Shown here: piece by piece, positions 54,345 through 62,795 of the stretch | Layout of the letters: each line of letters opens with the position of its first letter | How positions within the stretch are numbered: position 1 is the first letter of the stretch | DNA from: Streptomyces albus subsp. albus | GTDB taxonomy: Bacteria > Actinomycetota > Actinomycetes > Streptomycetales > Streptomycetaceae | Direction: 5' to 3' | Length of the DNA: 64,000 nucleotides | NCBI RefSeq assembly: GCF_000719865.1 | Contig: NZ_JOID01000004.1 | Span: 190,443 to 254,442 of the forward strand | Translations under genes and position numbers: made by a program | Notes under the pieces: model-generated | What the model saw: only the letters and a program-made list of their open reading frames with translations | Told to the model about the DNA's origin: nothing | Databases searched by the model: none

Positions 54345-55790
54345 TCAGGCCGCCGGGGCCGGGTAGGTCGGGTACTCCACCCCGGAGACGTACTGGACGA
54401 CGCGGACGACCTGGCAGGAGTAGCCGAACTCGTTGTCGTACCAGAGGTAGAGGATGGCGTTGTCGCCCTCGACCTTGGTGGCGCCGGCGTCGACGATCGA
54501 GGCGTGGCGCGAGCCGATGAAGTCGTTCGAGACCGCGTCGGGGGCGCTCGTGAAGTCGATCTGGCGCTTGAGCGGCGAGGTCAGCGACACCTCGCGCAGG
54601 TGGTCGAGGACCTCCTGGCGGGTGGTCTCGCGGGCGAGCTGCAGATTCAGGATCGCGATCGAGACGTCCGGCACCGGGACGCGGATCGAGCTGCCGGTGA
54701 TCTTCGCCTGGAGGTCCGGCAGCGCCTTGGCGACGGCGGAGGCGGCACCGGTCTCGGTGATCACCATGTTGAGCGGCGCCGAGCGGCCGCGGCGGTCCGA
54801 CTTGTGGTAATTGTCCAGCAGATTCTGGTCGTTGGTGAACGAGTGGACCGTCTCCACGTGGCCGCGCAGCACGCCGTACTCGTCCGCCATCGCCTTCAGC
54901 GGCGGGACGATCGCGTTGGTGGTGCAGGAGGCGCAGGACAGGATCTGCTCGTCCGGCTTGATCGTGTCGTGGTTGACGCCGTGGACGATGTTGGGCACGT
55001 CGCCCTTGCCGGGGGCCGTCAGGACGACCTTGTCGATACCGGGGCGCAGGTGCTTCGACAGGCCCTCGCGGTCGCGCCAGCGGCCGGTGTTGTCGATGAG
55101 GATGGCGTCCTTGATGCCGTACGCCGTGTAGTCGATCGCCGTCGGGTCGTCGGAGTAGATGACCTTGATCTCGTTGCCGTTGGCGACGATCGTGCTGTTC
55201 GCCTCGTCGACGGTGATCGTGCCCTGGAACTGGCCGTGGATGGAGTCGCGGCGCAGCAGCGAGGCGCGCTTGACGAGGTCCTGGCCGCCGCCGTTGCGGA
55301 CGACGATGGCGCGCAGCCGCAGCCCGTTGCCGGAACCGGCCTTCTCGATGAGCAGACGGGCGACGAGGCGGCCGATGCGGCCGAACCCGTAGAGGACGAC
55401 ATCGCGGGGCTCGCGGCGCTCGATCTTGTTCGCGCCCGCGGCCCCGGCGACGGCCTGGGCGGTGAACTCCTCCACCGACAGGCCGCGGTCGTCCGCCTTG
55501 TACGTGGCGGCGAGCATGCCGATGTCGATCTGGGACGGGCCGAGGTCGAGCGTGGTCAGCGTCCGCAGGAACGGCATCGTCTCGGTGACCGAGAGTTCCG
55601 CGCCGGCGATCTGGCGGGCGAAGCGGTGGGTCTTGAGGATGCTCACCACCGACTTGTTCACCAGGGAGCGGCTGTGCAGCAGGACCGTGACGTCCCGCTC
55701 CCGGTGCAACTTCCCGATCATCGGGATCATCGATTCCGCGATCTCTTCGCGGTTTTTCCAGTTGGTGAACGAGTCCACGGTCGCAGTCAC
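54345..55790 (-). CDS. gap2: Glyceraldehyde-3-phosphate dehydrogenase, long form
   Basis: A 481-aa protein, ~145 residues longer than housekeeping GAPDH (~335 aa). The N-terminal extension (SFTNWKNREEIAESMIPMIG) is characteristic of a second GAPDH class seen in Streptomyces and other bacteria. The core has VVLYGFGRIGRLVARLL (NAD site), the catalytic Cys in LSCASCTTNAIVPPL, and HSFTNDQNLLDNYHKSDRRG. It oxidises glyceraldehyde 3-phosphate; long forms may serve gluconeogenesis. GTG 55790. The symbol follows the S. coelicolor paralogue naming from memory. Confidence 0.88.
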   Translation of the reverse strand: MTATVDSFTNWKNREEIAESMIPMIGKLHRERDVTVLLHSRSLVNKSVVSILKTHRFARQIAGAELSVTETMPFLRTLTTLDLGPSQIDIGMLAATYKADDRGLSVEEFTAQAVAGAAGANKIERREPRDVVLYGFGRIGRLVARLLIEKAGSGNGLRLRAIVVRNGGGQDLVKRASLLRRDSIHGQFQGTITVDEANSTIVANGNEIKVIYSDDPTAIDYTAYGIKDAILIDNTGRWRDREGLSKHLRPGIDKVVLTAPGKGDVPNIVHGVNHDTIKPDEQILSCASCTTNAIVPPLKAMADEYGVLRGHVETVHSFTNDQNLLDNYHKSDRRGRSAPLNMVITETGAASAVAKALPDLQAKITGSSIRVPVPDVSIAILNLQLARETTRQEVLDHLREVSLTSPLKRQIDFTSAPDAVSNDFIGSRHASIVDAGATKVEGDNAILYLWYDNEFGYSCQVVRVVQYVSGVEYPTYPAPAA

Positions 55791-56098
55791 TGGTCCATCT
55801 TTCGAGCTAGGCGGTGCTCATATGCTAACCGGCTGCTCGTTCGACCCTGCGGGCGGTATGCCTGGTCGGACGGGGTGTGAGCGGGGCCACTGCGGGGCGG
55901 GGCGGGGGAGAGGAGGGGAGGGAGCGCCGCTCGGGGTGAAGAGGCCCGGGGCGGCCGGGAGTTGTACCGGCGCCCTTCGCGATGGCAGGTGCGGAGCTCG
56001 GCGCCGCGGTCCTCCGCGACGGCGGGTCCCGGGAGAGCGCCGGGGGGGAGGGGGAGGGGAGGGCGGAGGGGAGGGCGGTACGGCCGGTCCGCCCGCTC
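55791..56098. other. Upstream region of the GAPDH gene with a G-rich tract
   Basis: A 308-bp gap between GAPDH and DedA, both on the minus strand. CATATGCTAACC at ~55819 is the only AT-rich part and may contain the promoter. On the plus strand 56042-56077 is a dense series of G-runs (G7, G5, G4, G3, G4, G3), a G-quadruplex candidate next to the DedA stop. Confidence 0.55.
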
Positions 56099-56923
56099 CT
56101 ACTCGGGGCGCGCGGTGGCGTGATCCCCGTCCGGGGACGGGTCCCGGTCCCGGTCCCGGCCGCCGCCGAGGGCCTCGTCGCCGTCCCGGTCGCCGCCGGC
56201 AGGCGCACCGTCGCCGTCGGCGGACTCACCGGCGGACGCATCGCCATCGCCGCCGCTGCCGTCGCCGTCCTGCCGCCCGTTCCGGCCCCGCCTCCGGTGA
56301 CGCACGACGAGGTGGACCACGAGAGCCACCACCGCGGCGCCCAGCACGATCTTGGAGGAGAGGCCGACATACGTCTCCACCACATGCCAGCGGTCCCCGA
56401 GCCAGTAACCCGCCATGATCAGGGCCGAGTTCCACAGCAGGCTGCCCAGGGCGGTCAGCAGGACGAACGTCCGGAAGGGCATGCGCTCGACACCGGCCGG
56501 TACGGAGACCAGGCTGCGGAAGACCGGCACCATCCGGCCCAGGAAGACCGCCTTCGTGCCGTGCCGGGCGAACCACGCCTCCGTGCGCTCGAGATCCGCG
56601 GGCTTCAGCAGCGGAACCCGCACCCACAGCCTGTGCAGACGCTCACGGCCGAGCCACGTCCCGGCCCAGTACAGAAGCACCGCGCCCGCCACCGAACCGA
56701 ACGTCGTCCAGAAGATCGCCGAGGGCAGCCCGAGCACGCCCCGCCCGGCCGCGAAGCCGGTGAGGGGCAGCACGACCTCGCTGGGCAGCGGTGGGAAGAG
56801 GTTCTCCAGGGCGATCGCCAGACCGGCCCCCGGCCCGCCCATCGTCTCGACGAGATCCGTGGCCCAGCCCGCGAGGCCGCCGGGGGACTGCTGCGCCTGG
56901 GCCGAGGCGGTCATGCCGTGCAT
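56099..56923 (-). CDS. DedA-family membrane protein
   Basis: A 274-aa protein. It has ALENLFPPLPSEVVLPLTGF, the GRMVPVFRSLVSVPAG motif with the conserved Arg, and about five hydrophobic segments ending with IVLGAAVVALVVHLVV. DedA proteins are implicated in lipid carrier (undecaprenyl phosphate) flipping and membrane homeostasis. The C-terminal ~55 residues are a cytoplasmic Gly/Asp/Arg repetitive tail (DGDGSGGDGDAS). ATG 56923; ATG 56914 is possible. Confidence 0.9.
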   Translation of the reverse strand: MHGMTASAQAQQSPGGLAGWATDLVETMGGPGAGLAIALENLFPPLPSEVVLPLTGFAAGRGVLGLPSAIFWTTFGSVAGAVLLYWAGTWLGRERLHRLWVRVPLLKPADLERTEAWFARHGTKAVFLGRMVPVFRSLVSVPAGVERMPFRTFVLLTALGSLLWNSALIMAGYWLGDRWHVVETYVGLSSKIVLGAAVVALVVHLVVRHRRRGRNGRQDGDGSGGDGDASAGESADGDGAPAGGDRDGDEALGGGRDRDRDPSPDGDHATARPE

Positions 56924-57292
56924 ACGTGGTCTCCCGTCATCGGCCCGGCCGCGGCGGCTCGGGCCCGTCCCCTCGACTTGAGGTCTCCCGCGGCGAGGCC
57001 CCCCTCGCCGGGCCCCGGCGCGGACCGGCGCCCCATGGAGGGGGCGCCCGGGTGCGGTCGTGCGCCGGGGGTCCGCCGGCCACGCGGTCCGTCGGCCCGC
57101 GCGGGCCGGCCGGCGACCTGTCCGGTATGGGCTGGTCGATGGCCCATGGGGCGACTTCTTGCCCGTCCGGGGTTTCCGAAACCGCTGGCCACCGGAACAC
57201 CACCCCCACCCCCACCCGGGCCCGCCCTGTGCGTGCCGACGGCGAGAACCGGAGCTCTCCCGCGGATCACTCGGCGGAGGTCCGGTCCCCGG
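56924..57292. other. Intergenic region between DedA and ArsR-type genes
   Basis: A 369-bp GC-rich gap with CCACCCCCACCCCCACCC-type runs near 57200-57220. No gene or obvious operator. Confidence 0.45.
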
Positions 57293-58297
57293 TCACTCCA
57301 CCGGGCCCGCGGCGCGCAGCAAGGACGCCCCCGCCGGGGTGAGGGTGTGCAGCACGGTCGGGCCGTTCCGGATGGTGGTGATGAGGCCCGCGTCACGCAG
57401 CACGGTGGCGTGTCTGCTGGCGGAGGACGCCGAGACTCCGGCGGCACGGGCGATCTCGCAGGTCGTGGCACCGGCCGACGCGGCGCGCAGGGCGACCGCC
57501 CGGGCGCGCCCGAGCAGGGTGACCAAGGACTTCCCGGGGGCGTCGACGCCCTGCGGGGCATCCGGAGGGCTCGGCTCGTGGAGGAGCGAGTACCAGAGCA
57601 CGGGCGGCATCTCCGGGTCGGCGTAGGCGACCGGCTCACCCCAGTTGAAGTACGAAGGGACGAGCGTGAGCCCACGTCCGTTCAGATACAGGTCCCGGTC
57701 CTCGACCTGCCTGGGATAGGCGGCCTCCAGGACCGGAGGGCGCCAGCGCAGCATCGGCCCGAGTCCCGAGAGCATGCCCTCGACCCCGCCGTCCAGAAGC
57801 CCGCGGGCGCGCGCCGCTCGCTCCGCCTCGATCCGGGCCTGTGCCCGTTCCTCGTACGGGGCGATCACCGCGTCGTGGTACGTCCGCAGCATCCCCACGA
57901 ACTCCTTGCGCACCTCCAGCCGGGCCAGCTGCCCGGCCCACGCGGGCGCTCCGACGGTGCGGTCGAGGATGGTCACTTCTTGCAGGACCCGCCGCGGAGG
58001 CGTGGCCAGAATTGCCTCCAGTCCGGCGCCCAGATCACCCACCGCGTCAGCGGGCGTCAGAAAGTCCGGAAAATAGGCGGCCCTTGGATACAAGGGCTGG
58101 AAGACGCTCCGCAGGACACGCCCCAGCCCCCTCTCCCGCGTCTGCTGCCTGGCCATGCGGTACCACCCCGCGTAGGCCCACCGTCCGCTGCGCGACTGCA
58201 ACCGGTGCAGACTCGCGGCGACTTCCCAGAGCGGATCAGGCGCGGCGGCGATCCTGGTTCTCGCCAGATCCGTATCGCTGAAATGAATGCGGAGCAT
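57293..58297 (-). CDS. ArsR-type winged-helix transcriptional regulator
   Basis: A 334-aa protein. It begins MLRIHFSDTDLARTRIA, a common start in the large ArsR-like regulators of Streptomyces. The C-terminal ~70 residues are the winged HTH (TCEIARAAGVSASSASRHAT, VLRDAGLITTIRNG). The central ~230 residues are helical and unassigned. There are no metal-binding Cys clusters. ATG 58297 with GGGGAGA upstream. Confidence 0.82.
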   Translation of the reverse strand: MLRIHFSDTDLARTRIAAAPDPLWEVAASLHRLQSRSGRWAYAGWYRMARQQTRERGLGRVLRSVFQPLYPRAAYFPDFLTPADAVGDLGAGLEAILATPPRRVLQEVTILDRTVGAPAWAGQLARLEVRKEFVGMLRTYHDAVIAPYEERAQARIEAERAARARGLLDGGVEGMLSGLGPMLRWRPPVLEAAYPRQVEDRDLYLNGRGLTLVPSYFNWGEPVAYADPEMPPVLWYSLLHEPSPPDAPQGVDAPGKSLVTLLGRARAVALRAASAGATTCEIARAAGVSASSASRHATVLRDAGLITTIRNGPTVLHTLTPAGASLLRAAGPVE

Positions 58298-58542
58298 GTC
58301 GTCTCCCCGTTCGGCATGGCCGGCTGGGAGATCGTAGGTCGCGCAGATCAATACGCAATAAACAGGGGCTCAACGGACATGGCGGGCCTGTCGGGTTCCG
58401 CCCGGGACGCGAAGGGTCGCGCCTCCGTTTGCGTGTCCGTCGCTGCCTGCCGGGCGCCCTGATCCCGGTGACGGGCCGCCCGCATCACCGCCCCGGTCAG
58501 GGCATCCACCTGCGGTCAGCAGCTTGAAGCGGCACGGCCTGT

Positions 58543-58572
58543 TCTTGCGCAAGAGACTGAAAACAGTTTCAG
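58543..58572. promoter_or_regulatory. TTGCGCAAG/TTTCAG composite site, copy 1
   Basis: TCTTGCGCAAGA (58543-58554) is a 12-bp palindrome followed by the inverted repeat CTGAAA-N4-TTTCAG (58557-58572). Confidence 0.55.
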
Positions 58573-58789
58573 GTCAACTTGCCTGTTGCCGGGACGAGTT
58601 GTCGCTAAAAGCGTCTTTCGGCGGCTTATCGCCTGGCCCTGCGCGGCTCCAATCGGGCCGGTCGTGGCACGGCGTGCGGTGGTCGCGCGGTGCCGCACGC
58701 AAGCCCTTGTGGCTGTTCGGACCGCCATGACCTGCACGGCAAGAAGCCCTGCCCGTTCGTCGCGCGGTGGCCCGGGAAGCGCGATCGGC

Positions 58790-58817
58790 CTTGCGCAAGT
58801 GGCGAAATTTCTTTCAG
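58790..58817. promoter_or_regulatory. TTGCGCAAG/TTTCAG composite site, copy 2
   Basis: CTTGCGCAAG (58790-58799), then GAAATTTC and TTTCAG (58812-58817), 63 bp before the start of the amylase-inhibitor-like gene. The mix of CTTGC and TTTC blocks recalls MalR-type sites near Streptomyces maltose/amylase genes, from memory. Confidence 0.5.
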
Positions 58818-58879
58818 ACTCCATGCGTCACTCCTACGCTCGGGCTCGTTCCATTCGGCACGCTTGGAGGAGGGTCCTC

Positions 58880-59224
58880 ATGTTCACCCTGTCGCGCTCG
58901 ATCGCCCGGGCCTCGGTTCCGGTGCTGCTCATCGTTGCCGCGGGGCTCGCGCAGCCCGGCGCCGCGTACGGCGTCACCGCCGGCGAGCCGGATGGGCCGG
59001 TGTCCGTGCCGGCTCCCGCCTGCGTCCAGTACGAGGCGAGCCGGCGCTACACCTTCGTCACCAACCACTGCGACACCTCCCAGCGGCTCACCGTCAGCTA
59101 CCGCGACGGCGCCACCCCGCCCTGCCGGAGCGCCGCCCCCGGCGACACCGTGACCTTCCCCGGCCACGGCTTCGGTGGCGACGAGGTGCTGGGGGTCAAC
59201 CTCTGCTCGTGCGAGGCCGGTTGA
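58880..59224 (+). CDS. Secreted tendamistat-type alpha-amylase inhibitor-like protein, WRY triad altered to RRY
   Basis: A 114-aa protein. The signal peptide (ASVPVLLIVAAGLAQPGAAYG) is followed by a mature domain starting near VPAPACVQYEASRRY. Cys spacing (15, then 17, then ~26 residues between) matches tendamistat, as do the N-x-C, VSYRDG and APGDTVTF segments. The inhibitory Trp-Arg-Tyr, seven to nine residues after the first Cys, is Arg-Arg-Tyr here, so alpha-amylase inhibition may be lost or changed. An extra Cys follows the last (CSC). ATG 58880 has GGAGGAGGG upstream. Confidence 0.78.
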   Translation: MFTLSRSIARASVPVLLIVAAGLAQPGAAYGVTAGEPDGPVSVPAPACVQYEASRRYTFVTNHCDTSQRLTVSYRDGATPPCRSAAPGDTVTFPGHGFGGDEVLGVNLCSCEAG

Positions 59225-59645
59225 GAGCCGGCAGGGTGTGGCGGGCGGGCGAGTCCCACCGGACCGCCGCACGGCGGGGGCGGCACCACCGCGGTGAAGC
59301 CGGGCTGTCGCGTCTCTTCCCCGACGGGGTCCGCGCCCTTAGCATGGGAGCGCTCCCACCCCGGTCGGCCGGAACCGGAGCGTGCGACACCCCACGCCCG
59401 AGCCCCGAGCCGGCCGCCCTCCTTCGCCCGCCCGCGCGGACACCAGCTTCTCCCTCATACCGAGGCTGACCGCCTCGACCGGACTTCGCGGGCGCGGCGG
59501 ACGCGCGTACGGCATCGCCGGGAGCGCCGCACGCGCCGGCAGTGACCGGCCGGGAGCCCGGTGAACCGAGGCCCGGCACATCCGATATCAGCGGGGCGGC
59601 GCCGGGGTGGGGCGCCGGACCCCCGTACGCATCGATTGGAGAACC
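59225..59645. other. Upstream region of the DUF4360 gene
   Basis: A 421-bp gap. It contains the CebR box at 59345-59358; the rest is GC-rich without further recognised elements. Confidence 0.6.
59345..59358. promoter_or_regulatory. CebR-type operator, copy 1
   Basis: TGGGAGCGCTCCCA, a perfect 14-bp palindrome identical to the CebR (LacI family) consensus of Streptomyces cellulose/cello-oligosaccharide genes. It is 287 bp upstream of the DUF4360 start. Confidence 0.85.
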
Positions 59646-60281
59646 ATGTCTGGTGTTCTTGCCGCCGGCGGCGCGGCCGCGGCGTTATTCGCCTCTGTGC
59701 TGGCGGGCCAGAGCGCGCCGGCGGAAGCGGTTGTGCCGGCCGAGCAGGCGCAGGTCGGTGTCGTGACCGTCAACGGCTCGGGTTGCCCCGCGGGTACGGC
59801 CGCCGTCGCCGTATCACCGGACAACTCGTCCGTGAACGTGAGCTACAGCGAGTACCTCGCCCGGACGGGTGCCGGCGCGAACGCCGCCGACCACCGCAAG
59901 AACTGCCAGCTCGTCCTGGACGTGAAGGTCCCGTCGGGCTGGACGTACACCATCACCGGTGCGGAGCACCGCGGTTACACCCACCTGGAGAAGGGGGCCA
60001 CCGGCCTCCAGCAGTCGCAGTACTACTTCCAGGGATCCTCCGAGACCGCCGTCAACTCGCGCACCTTCAACGGGCCGTACGACAGCGAGTGGCGCATCCT
60101 GGAGAACACTCCGGCCGCCGAACAGGTCTGGGCTCCCTGCGGTGCGAAGCGGCATCTCAACATCAACACCGAACTACGGGTGGACGCCGGAACCTCGGGC
60201 GACAACGCGGCCAACCTCATGGCGATGGAGTCGACGAAGGTCCCGGGCGCGACCTACAAGCTCAAGTGGAAGCGGTGCTAG
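59646..60281 (+). CDS. DUF4360 secreted protein
   Basis: A 211-aa protein. The signal peptide (AAGGAAAALFASVLAGQSAPAE) ends near AEA. The mature part has VTVNGSGCPAGTAAVAVSPD, NCQLVLDVKVPSGWTYTITG and a final Cys, matching DUF4360, a beta-rich exported family of actinobacteria and fungi. Function is unknown. ATG 59646 has GGAGA 5 bp upstream. A CebR box upstream suggests cellulose-responsive expression together with the LPMO. Confidence 0.85.
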   Translation: MSGVLAAGGAAAALFASVLAGQSAPAEAVVPAEQAQVGVVTVNGSGCPAGTAAVAVSPDNSSVNVSYSEYLARTGAGANAADHRKNCQLVLDVKVPSGWTYTITGAEHRGYTHLEKGATGLQQSQYYFQGSSETAVNSRTFNGPYDSEWRILENTPAAEQVWAPCGAKRHLNINTELRVDAGTSGDNAANLMAMESTKVPGATYKLKWKRC

Positions 60282-60332
60282 AGCCCGTCTGACGGGATGT
60301 CCCCCGGCGCGCGGTGCGTGCCGGACGGACGG

Positions 60333-60376
60333 GAGACCGCCCGCCGGTCAGGGCTCCGGCCGGCGGGCGGTCTCCG
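60333..60376. terminator. Strong bidirectional hairpin between DUF4360 and LPMO genes
   Basis: GGAGACCGCCCGCCGG (60333-60348) and CCGGCGGGCGGTCTCC (60361-60376) form a perfect 16-bp stem with a 12-nt loop between convergent stops. Confidence 0.9.
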
Positions 60377-60431
60377 CGTCTCACCGCCTTCTCGTTCTCT
60401 CGTTCTTCCCGTCTTCCGGCGGCTCGGGCGC

Positions 60432-61499
60432 TCAGTCCGTGGCGGCGGACCGGCGGCGCCGGCCCAACAGCACCGCGCCCCCGGCGAAGGCCGCCAGGGC
60501 CGCGCCGGCCGCGGCGGTGGCCACCGCGGTGGTGGAAGCGGCCGGCTGCTCCTCGGCCGAGGCCACCTTCCGGGTCTCGCCGGCCTCGTAGCGCCGGGCG
60601 GCGGCCGGAGCGCCGTGCTGGGCGTGCTGCCCGTGCTCGGCCCGCTGCCCGTGCTCGTCGCCGCTCCGGGCCTGCTCGCCGTGCTCTCCGTCGTGGATCG
60701 GCTGGGCCTCGGTGTTCTCGAACTCCTCGGCCGCCGCCGCGACCTCCCCGGCGGACAGCGTGCCGGAGCCCAGCCCGGTGACCTCGCCGTTGCCGCCGTC
60801 GAACTCGACGTCGGAGCAGGCGTAGAAGTTCTCCGGGCTGTCCGAGCGGACCCAGTGGATGAAGATCATGTGCTTGCCGGTCTTGCCCTCCGGCAGGTCG
60901 AGATCCCAGTAGTAGTGGCCCTCGTCGGTGCCCGGGCCGCCGTCGGACGGCGGGTTGGTCGCCGTGTCGATGAGGTCGAGGTCCTTCCACGCCAGCGGGG
61001 TGTCGGGCGTCCAGCCGTCCTTGGTGATGTAGACGTCGAAGTCGCCCGGGTGCTTGGCCCAGTTGTTGTACTTCACGCGGATCGTCTCGCCCGCGGTGAG
61101 GTGGGTGGTGGGCCAGTCGGAGCGGGCCGCCTCGTAACCGCTGAAATCGTACGGGCCGTTGTTGCCACCGGTGCAGATCTCGCCGTCCGGGATGTAACCC
61201 TCGGTCCGGCCCTGCCCGTTGGAGTCGAGCACGGCGAACCAGTTGTACAGCGGTGTGGTGCCGCTCTGGGCCAGGGCGGCCGCGCAGGCCGGGTTGGTCG
61301 GGCTCATCGCGCCGTTGCCGCCGATCCCGTCGACGTAGCAGAGGTACTGGCGCGAGCCCGGCATCATCGTCGCGCCGTGCGCGGCGGCCGGGGTGGGCCA
61401 GGCCACCGCTCCGGCGGCGAGGGCGGCGGCGCCCGCAGCGCTCAACAGGCGACGGGTGCGGAGCGGGGCGGTCTTCTGTGCGGGCCGCTGAGGGGCCAT
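60432..61499 (-). CDS. AA10 lytic polysaccharide monooxygenase with C-terminal membrane anchor
   Basis: A 355-aa protein. The signal peptide is cleaved at AAA|HGATMMPGS, which leaves the N-terminal His of the copper site; the second His is in NNWAKHPGDFDVYIT. The catalytic domain continues to ~235 (MIFIHWVRSDSPENFYACSD). The rest is a His/Gly/Glu-rich linker (EHGQRAEHGQHAQHGAP) and a C-terminal hydrophobic helix with a basic tail (GAALAAFAGGAVLLGRRRR), so the enzyme is probably tethered instead of carrying a binding module. AA10 enzymes cut chitin or cellulose oxidatively. ATG 61499; AAGGAG upstream. CebR box at 61823. Confidence 0.92.
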   Translation of the reverse strand: MAPQRPAQKTAPLRTRRLLSAAGAAALAAGAVAWPTPAAAHGATMMPGSRQYLCYVDGIGGNGAMSPTNPACAAALAQSGTTPLYNWFAVLDSNGQGRTEGYIPDGEICTGGNNGPYDFSGYEAARSDWPTTHLTAGETIRVKYNNWAKHPGDFDVYITKDGWTPDTPLAWKDLDLIDTATNPPSDGGPGTDEGHYYWDLDLPEGKTGKHMIFIHWVRSDSPENFYACSDVEFDGGNGEVTGLGSGTLSAGEVAAAAEEFENTEAQPIHDGEHGEQARSGDEHGQRAEHGQHAQHGAPAAARRYEAGETRKVASAEEQPAASTTAVATAAAGAALAAFAGGAVLLGRRRRSAATD

Positions 61500-61822
61500 G
61501 GGGTCGGTCTCCTTACGAAAAGGGTCCGGCGCGACGGGGTGTTGGGCGACCCGGAGCCAGGGCCGGGCCCCGGTGGCTCCGGGGCTTGGCGGGCCGGCGT
61601 TCCGTCCGGTCTCCCCGTGCCCGCCGATCGCCCGGTGGGCGCGCCGTTCCGCCGGGTGGGGCGGCGGAACGGGGCGGCGGGTCCGAGGTGGCGGCGGGTA
61701 TGGGGGTTGCGGGTATGGGGGCGCCGGTGAACGGTGCCGCCTCTTCCCGGGCCTTTCCGGACCCGGGTTCGAAGTTTTCGCGGGGCGCCTGAGGTCGCGT
61801 CGGTGGGGGGTTGTCGGGATCT

Positions 61823-61836
61823 TGGGAGCGCTCCCA
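61823..61836. promoter_or_regulatory. CebR-type operator, copy 2
   Basis: TGGGAGCGCTCCCA, identical to the site at 59345-59358, 324 bp upstream of the LPMO start. Repression by CebR is relieved by cellobiose or cello-oligosaccharides in characterised species. Confidence 0.85.
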
Positions 61837-61972
61837 GGGGAGAGTAGGGCGTTCCTGTGACGGATGTAAACGGCCTTCCGGAATCCGAGGCTCCAGCAAC
61901 TCCCCCATAACGCGGGCGAAAAGATGGCGGCGAGGTGCGGCTTGCCGGGAAGGGGCCCTCGGGGCCGTGCGG

Positions 61973-62014
61973 CCCTCCGTCGTGCCTCGGCCGCCCTCCG
62001 TCGTGCCTCGGCCG
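61973..62014. repeat. 21-bp perfect tandem duplication
   Basis: Two identical units (each beginning CCCTCCGTCGTGCCTCGG) at 61973-61993 and 61994-62014 in non-coding DNA. Confidence 0.9.
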
Positions 62015-62199
62015 CCCACGCTACTGCTCAACGCCCTCCGCCACTTCTCAGCCGTCCCTTCGTGGTGACCGGCGGCTGATCCACGCAATCGGCGGCCGGC
62101 CGGGTCGTGAAGCGGCGGCGCGCCCCCGGAGGTCGGAAGCCGCCTGCGCGTGATCTGCTGCGGACGGCCCGTGTCCCCGATGGTTTCCGCGCCCGTGCC

Positions 62200-62265
62200 C
62201 CGTGCCGTGCCGGTGCCGTGCCGTGCCGTGCCGTGCCGTGCCGTGCCCGTGCCGTGCCCGTGCGT
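62200..62265. repeat. CGTGC/GTGCC pentanucleotide microsatellite
   Basis: About a dozen near-perfect GTGCC units with a few CGTGCCC interruptions. Likely variable in copy number between strains. Confidence 0.85.
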
Positions 62266-62795
62266 GTCCGCCGTCGTGGGGGATACGGGTCCGGTCGCTG
62301 GTGGTGCTTGTCAGCCGTCTGTGGTGGGTGGGTTGGGGTTACGGCGCCGGGTGGGCGGCGCGGTGGTGGTGGCGGGTGCGTCGCGGGCCGGCGGGTGTCG
62401 CTGCGGCTGGGGTTACGGCATCCGTGCCGGGGGTTGGCCCGTGGGTCGACTGCCGCTGAGGCTGAGGCTGAGGCTGGGAGTGGGGTTCGGGGGCCGCGGG
62501 TGGCGGGGCGAGGGTCGCGGCCTTTATGGGCGTGGAGGCGACGGGGCGTCGCGGCACGTGGCCGTCGCAGATGGAGGAATTGGGGTCTCACGCCCCGGCC
62601 CCGGGTGTCGCGAAGGCCGTCGAGAAGGCTGACCGTCACCCGCAGTGTCTGAGCGCTCGCAGCCGAACTGGTCACAAGTGGCCTCTCGTTGACGGTTGCG
62701 GTGTCCCCGGACTTCGGGGTTCTGGGCATGGGTGGGGGCCCCTCCGCGCGGTGGTGGAGGGGCTGGCCCGGTGAGCCCGCTGTTGCTGCCGGGGG

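Larger units (their letters stand above)
58298..58879. other. Regulatory region upstream of the amylase-inhibitor-like gene
   Basis: A 582-bp gap between divergent genes. It contains two copies of CTTGCGCAAG (58544-58553 and 58790-58799), each followed 12-13 bp later by TTTCAG, plus CTGAAA-ACAG-TTTCAG (58557-58572) and GAAATTTC (58804-58811). AT content is higher than in neighbouring genes. Confidence 0.6.
61500..62795. other. 1.3-kb non-coding region with CebR box and simple repeats
   Basis: It contains the CebR box (61823-61836), a 21-bp tandem duplication (61973-62014) and a GTGCC-type microsatellite (~62200-62265). From ~62300 to 62795 it is G-rich with open but low-complexity frames; I support no gene there. 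Confidence 0.6.

Noticed and set aside
61500..62795. Open frames over the GTGCC microsatellite region as genes
   Set aside because: They are simple-repeat translations (for example CRAVPCRAVP) without a family, RBS or consistent codon bias.
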